Source of the DNA: Candidatus Nealsonbacteria bacterium RIFCSPLOWO2_01_FULL_38_120
Lineage (GTDB): Bacteria > Patescibacteriota > Minisyncoccia > Minisyncoccales > GWA2-38-27
Reading direction: 5' to 3'
Assembly: GCA_001821475.1 (NCBI GenBank)
Contig: MHMF01000024.1
Location: 1-6,980, forward strand
Length of the DNA stretch: 6,980 bases
Under the pieces are notes generated by a model. The model had not been told where the DNA came from. It searched no databases and saw only the letters and a program-made list of their open reading frames with translations. Shown here in pieces: positions 4,338 through 6,980 of this stretch (positions are counted from its first letter, which is position 1; the number at the start of each line of letters is the position of its first letter). A program made the position numbers and the translations under genes.

Positions 4338-6044
4338 ATGAACAACGATATAAATTTTTTTGCGGAGACAACTTATCGGAATATCAAGAGAAAATTCGGC
4401 ATAAAAATTGACGACAGGAGAAGGCATATCTATATTATTGGGAAAACCGGGATGGGGAAAACCAATTTGCTTCAGAATATGGCTGCCCAAGATATTATGA
4501 ATGGCAAGGGGGTTGGCTTTGTTGATCCGCACGGAGAAGCGGCTGAAGAACTTTTGGATTTTGTCCCGGCAAGCAGAATAAACGATGTAATTTATGTAAA
4601 TCCGTCTGATATTAATTATCCAATCGCTTTTAATATAATGGAAAAAGTGGCGCCTGAATATCGGCATTTGGTAGCGGGCGGTTTGATGGGCGTTTTCAAA
4701 AAAATCTGGCCCGATGTATGGTCTGCCAGAATGGAATATATTTTGAACAATACTATTATGGCTTTGCTGGAATATCCAGGTTCCACTTTGCTTGGGATAA
4801 ATAGAATGCTGTCTGACGCTGATTTCCGTAAAAAAGTGGTTGATAAAGTGACAGACCCAATGATTAAAGCGTTTTGGGTTAATGAATTTGCTAAATACGC
4901 CCAGAAATATGAAACAGAAGCAACGGCAGCTATCCAAAACAAAGTAGGTCAATTTATTTCAGCTCCTTTGATAAGAAATATTATCGGCCAAGTTCAGTCA
5001 AACATTGATATGAGGCAGATTATGGATCAAGGGAAAATTTTAATTTTGAATCTTTCAAAAGGGAGAATCGGTGAGGATAATTCAAAACTTTTAGGCGCTC
5101 TCTTGATAACCAAATTGCAATTAGCGGCAATGACAAGGGTGGATATCCCGGAAGAAAAAAGAAAGGATTTCTTTTTATATGTTGATGAATTTCAGAATTT
5201 TGCCACAGAGTCGTTTGTCACAATTCTTTCCGAGGCGAGAAAATACCGATTGGATTTAATTTTGGCAAACCAATACATTACCCAAATGGTGGAAGAAGTG
5301 AGGGATGCGGTTTTTGGCAATGTGGGAACTCTGATTTCTTTTCGAGTTGGGGCTGAAGACGCTGATTATTTGGAAAAAGAATTCAGTCCGGAATTTTTGG
5401 CGCAGAATTTTGTCAATTTGGCGAAATATGATATTTATTTGAAACTTATGATAGACGGCTTGGCCGGTCGGCCGTTTTCCGCGAGAACATTGCCTCCATT
5501 TCCAAAAAGCAAAGAGACAAATAAAGAAAAGATTATTAATGTTTCCAGGGAAAAATGCGGAACTCCTCGCCAAAAAGTTGAAGAAAAAATTTCTAAATGG
5601 GCGGGATTTGAGGAAATGACAGAGGCATATTCAAAAGCTGTTGTTATAGAGCAAAAAAGCAATATTCTCTATGACGCTGTTTGTTCTGTTTGTAAAAAAC
5701 AGGCTAAAGTTGTTTTTCCGCCGGACGGAAAGAGGCCGATCTATTGTAAATCCTGTTTGAAGAGAGTAAGGGTGCCTGCTCGCAATATTTCGCCCGCCAG
5801 CAGTGCTTCGCGTAGCAATGCGGGCTGGCAAGAGAACCAAATTGAGAAAGCGAGGCAGGAGAGCAGAAGCGCGGTTCAAGAAAAAAAACTGATAGAGCTT
5901 GTTCCATTAGACCGAGCCATCAGCGAGTCAACGGTTTATTTCGGCAAGCAGAAAGATAAAAATGAAGCGCATAGAAAACACAAGGAGGTTGATTTGAAGG
6001 GATTAAAGAAAATTTTAGACGAATCTCTGGAAGGAGAAAAATAA
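4338..6044 (+). CDS. VirD4/TraD-like type IV coupling ATPase (HerA/FtsK superfamily) with C-terminal zinc ribbon
   Basis: This 568-residue protein is a DNA-pumping AAA-type ATPase of the coupling-protein class. DDRRRHIYIIGKTGMGKT holds Walker A (35-42); VDPHGEAAEELLDFVP and INYPIAFNIME follow as in VirD4/TraD relatives. Walker B is FFLYVDEFQNF (Asp283, Glu284), and the next motif LILANQYI carries Gln312. Past the motor, CSVC (449-452) and CKSC (470-473) form a Cys4 zinc ribbon. Residues 485-498, encoded by a palindromic repeat, form a Ser/Ala-rich linker, then a charged helical tail. It has no membrane segment; the partner at 2001-3332 probably supplies it. The N-terminus (INFFAETTYRN) starts where the fused relatives I recall cross from linker to motor. 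ATG 4338 is fixed by an in-frame TAG at 4326-4328. No relaxase or secretion channel genes are nearby, so the substrate is unknown; DNA transfer, uptake or partition are possible. Confidence 0.88.
   Translation: MNNDINFFAETTYRNIKRKFGIKIDDRRRHIYIIGKTGMGKTNLLQNMAAQDIMNGKGVGFVDPHGEAAEELLDFVPASRINDVIYVNPSDINYPIAFNIMEKVAPEYRHLVAGGLMGVFKKIWPDVWSARMEYILNNTIMALLEYPGSTLLGINRMLSDADFRKKVVDKVTDPMIKAFWVNEFAKYAQKYETEATAAIQNKVGQFISAPLIRNIIGQVQSNIDMRQIMDQGKILILNLSKGRIGEDNSKLLGALLITKLQLAAMTRVDIPEEKRKDFFLYVDEFQNFATESFVTILSEARKYRLDLILANQYITQMVEEVRDAVFGNVGTLISFRVGAEDADYLEKEFSPEFLAQNFVNLAKYDIYLKLMIDGLAGRPFSARTLPPFPKSKETNKEKIINVSREKCGTPRQKVEEKISKWAGFEEMTEAYSKAVVIEQKSNILYDAVCSVCKKQAKVVFPPDGKRPIYCKSCLKRVRVPARNISPASSASRSNAGWQENQIEKARQESRSAVQEKKLIELVPLDRAISESTVYFGKQKDKNEAHRKHKEVDLKGLKKILDESLEGEK
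5792..5829. repeat. Palindromic repeat inside the ATPase reading frame
   Basis: The two 19-base arms, 5792-5810 and 5811-5829, are complementary at 15 of 19 positions around a central CGCG. The right arm matches that of the leader palindrome (4259-4277) at 16 of 19 positions. Within the frame it encodes about Ser485 to Gln498, a low-complexity stretch after the zinc ribbon that looks like inserted linker. In-frame palindromic elements of this kind are known as RPEs in Rickettsia; that this is an insertion rather than chance similarity is inference. Confidence 0.6.
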
Positions 6045-6117
6045 AATTACGAGAACATTTATCTTTGAAATGGTAATATATATTTATGGAGGAAAAGAAA
6101 AATTAGAGTATAAAAAA

Positions 6118-6154
6118 ACACAGCTTAAAGACGAAACATTAAGCCGTGTCTTTT
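6118..6154 (+). terminator. Terminator downstream of the ATPase gene (probably bidirectional)
   Basis: ACACAGCTTAA (6118-6128) pairs with TTAAGCCGTGT (6139-6149) at 10 of 11 positions around a 10-base loop and is followed by CTTTT. A run of seven A (6112-6118) on the left side gives a T-run on the other strand. It separates the ATPase gene from pgk. The rest of the 172-bp gap (6045-6216) holds nothing recognisable; the ATG at 6086 opens only six codons. Confidence 0.7.
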
Positions 6155-6206
6155 CATAATGATTCTAGTTTAACCTTATCAAATCTAAGGTCGTTGTTAA
6201 TGGCTA

Positions 6207-6212
6207 TATAAT
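6207..6212 (+). promoter_or_regulatory. -10 box of a probably leaderless pgk promoter
   Basis: A perfect TATAAT ends only four bases before the ATG at 6217. Transcription starting the usual 6-8 bases beyond the -10 box would begin at or next to the start codon, so the mRNA should be leaderless. No good -35 hexamer stands at 16-18 bp (TCTAAG at 6184-6189), and no Shine-Dalgarno sequence is visible. Confidence 0.6.
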
Positions 6213-6216
6213 ACTT

Positions 6217-6980
6217 ATGAAAACAGTCAAAGATTTTAATGTAAAAAATAAAAGGGTTTTAGTTAGATGCGATTTTAATGTGCCATTGGATAAAAAAGGG
6301 AATATTACTGATGATTTCAGAATAAGGCAGACTTTGCCCACCTTAAGGTATTTGCAGGAAAATGGGGCAAAGCTTGTTTTGGCAAGCCATTTTGCCGATG
6401 GGAAATGTCTGGACCATGTTTGGAAAATAGTAAAAGAATTTATCGGCGAAAAAGATATTGTATTTTTAGAAAATTTACGCCTTAACAAGGGAGAGGAAGA
6501 AAACAGCAATAATTTTGCTAAAGAGCTGGCTGATTTGGCTGATATTTATATCAATGACGCTTTCGGGGTTTGCCATAGGACTCACGCTTCGGTTGTCGGC
6601 GTTCCAAAATATCTGCCCTCTGGCGCCGGATTTTTGCTTAAAAAAGAAACCAGTATTTTAAGCAGGATTATGCAAAATCCGGATAGGCCTTTTGTCGCGA
6701 TAATTGGCGGAGTAAAATTTGAAAGCAAGGCAAAGGTTATTGATGGTTTTTTGCGGGTAGCGGATTTTGTTTTAACTGGAGGAAAAATCGGGTTTAGTCA
6801 CGAAGTTAAAAAATTAAATTTTTCAAAACTTGTTTTGCCAGTTGACAATATTGACACTTTTGATATTGGTCCGGAAACAATAAAATTATTTTCTGAAAAA
6901 ATAAGCAAGGGAAAAACAATTATTTGGGCGGGACCGATGGGATTGTTTGAAGAACCGGCTTTTGAGAAAGGCACAAAAGA
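6217..6980 (+). CDS. pgk: Phosphoglycerate kinase, compact form, 3'-truncated by window edge
   Basis: PGK transfers phosphate from 1,3-bisphosphoglycerate to ADP in glycolysis. The frame runs from ATG 6217 through the window end without a stop (254 codons). Family motifs in order: RCDFNVP (17-23), DDFRIRQTLPTL (32-43), ASH (56-58), FLENLRLNKGEE (83-94), INDAFGVCHRTHASVVG (112-128), FVAIIGGVKFESK (159-171), FDIGPETI (215-222) and IWAGPMGLFE (236-245). It is markedly shorter than usual: WAGPMG begins at residue 237, whereas WNGPMG lies roughly 70-90 residues later in typical enzymes of about 390-400. Deletions fall after the SH motif and around GGKIGFS (188-194). The usual SHLGRP reads SHFADG, so the substrate-binding Arg of that loop is missing, and the usual Asn in WNGP is Ala. 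Other substrate residues (Asp19, Asn21, Arg35 or Arg37, His58, Arg88, Arg121) remain. Family identity is certain; full activity is less so. Confidence 0.93.
   Translation, partial: MKTVKDFNVKNKRVLVRCDFNVPLDKKGNITDDFRIRQTLPTLRYLQENGAKLVLASHFADGKCLDHVWKIVKEFIGEKDIVFLENLRLNKGEEENSNNFAKELADLADIYINDAFGVCHRTHASVVGVPKYLPSGAGFLLKKETSILSRIMQNPDRPFVAIIGGVKFESKAKVIDGFLRVADFVLTGGKIGFSHEVKKLNFSKLVLPVDNIDTFDIGPETIKLFSEKISKGKTIIWAGPMGLFEEPAFEKGTK

Noticed and set aside
4311..4952. 213-codon open frame on the - strand opposite the ATPase gene
   Set aside because: It lies antisense to the Walker A region of a clearly conserved gene, and its translation shows no domain and atypical composition; it is a shadow frame.
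6086..6106. Micro-ORF starting ATGGAGG after the ATPase gene
   Set aside because: It has only six codons before TAG, no ribosome-binding sequence and no conserved feature.
1..6980. CRISPR array, tRNA or rRNA genes
   Set aside because: No regularly spaced repeat-spacer pattern, cloverleaf-like sequence or rRNA-like stretch was seen on either strand.

Overview
The window reads as AT-rich bacterial chromosome of Candidate Phyla Radiation (Patescibacteria) type, most like Parcubacteria. The reasons are compact one-strand gene order, absence of Shine-Dalgarno sequences before nearly all starts, promoters very close to start codons, a sigma-70 region 4 protein fused to HARE-HTH-like domains, and a membrane protein plus VirD4/TraD-like ATPase pair with a C-terminal Cys4 zinc ribbon. 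This placement is by gene content and remembered family resemblance, not by a search.

Layout, all genes on the + strand: the 3' part of secF (1-828); a promoter region and a GTG-started sigma-like/HARE-HTH regulator (898-1926); an imperfect hairpin (1945-1997) directly before a Trp-rich membrane-anchored protein (2001-3332); a GC-rich block of nested inverted repeats ending in an intrinsic terminator (3336-3528); a NYN/LabA-type nuclease gene interrupted by an in-frame TGA (3602-4159); a second promoter, a near-perfect GC palindrome and a run of TTNGCAT motifs (4201-4336); a VirD4/TraD-like ATPase (4338-6044) carrying a related palindrome inside its reading frame (5792-5829); a terminator (6118-6154); and the 5' part of an unusually short phosphoglycerate kinase gene, probably leaderless (6217 to the window end).

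The accessory part is 2001-6044. The C-terminal tail of the 2001-3332 protein and the first residues of the 4338-6044 ATPase look like the two sides of one continuous coupling-protein-like polypeptide, as I remember it from related genomes. Here they are about 1 kb apart, separated by structured repeats, a terminator, the damaged NYN gene and a fresh promoter. Both promoter-to-start segments, before the NYN gene and before the ATPase gene, end in the same 9-bp sequence, exactly 700 bp apart. The simplest reading is that a repeat-rich cassette entered or was duplicated at the domain boundary, leaving a two-gene pump. The NYN passenger then either decayed or depends on UGA readthrough. The flanking genes (secF, pgk) are housekeeping genes with no evident functional link.
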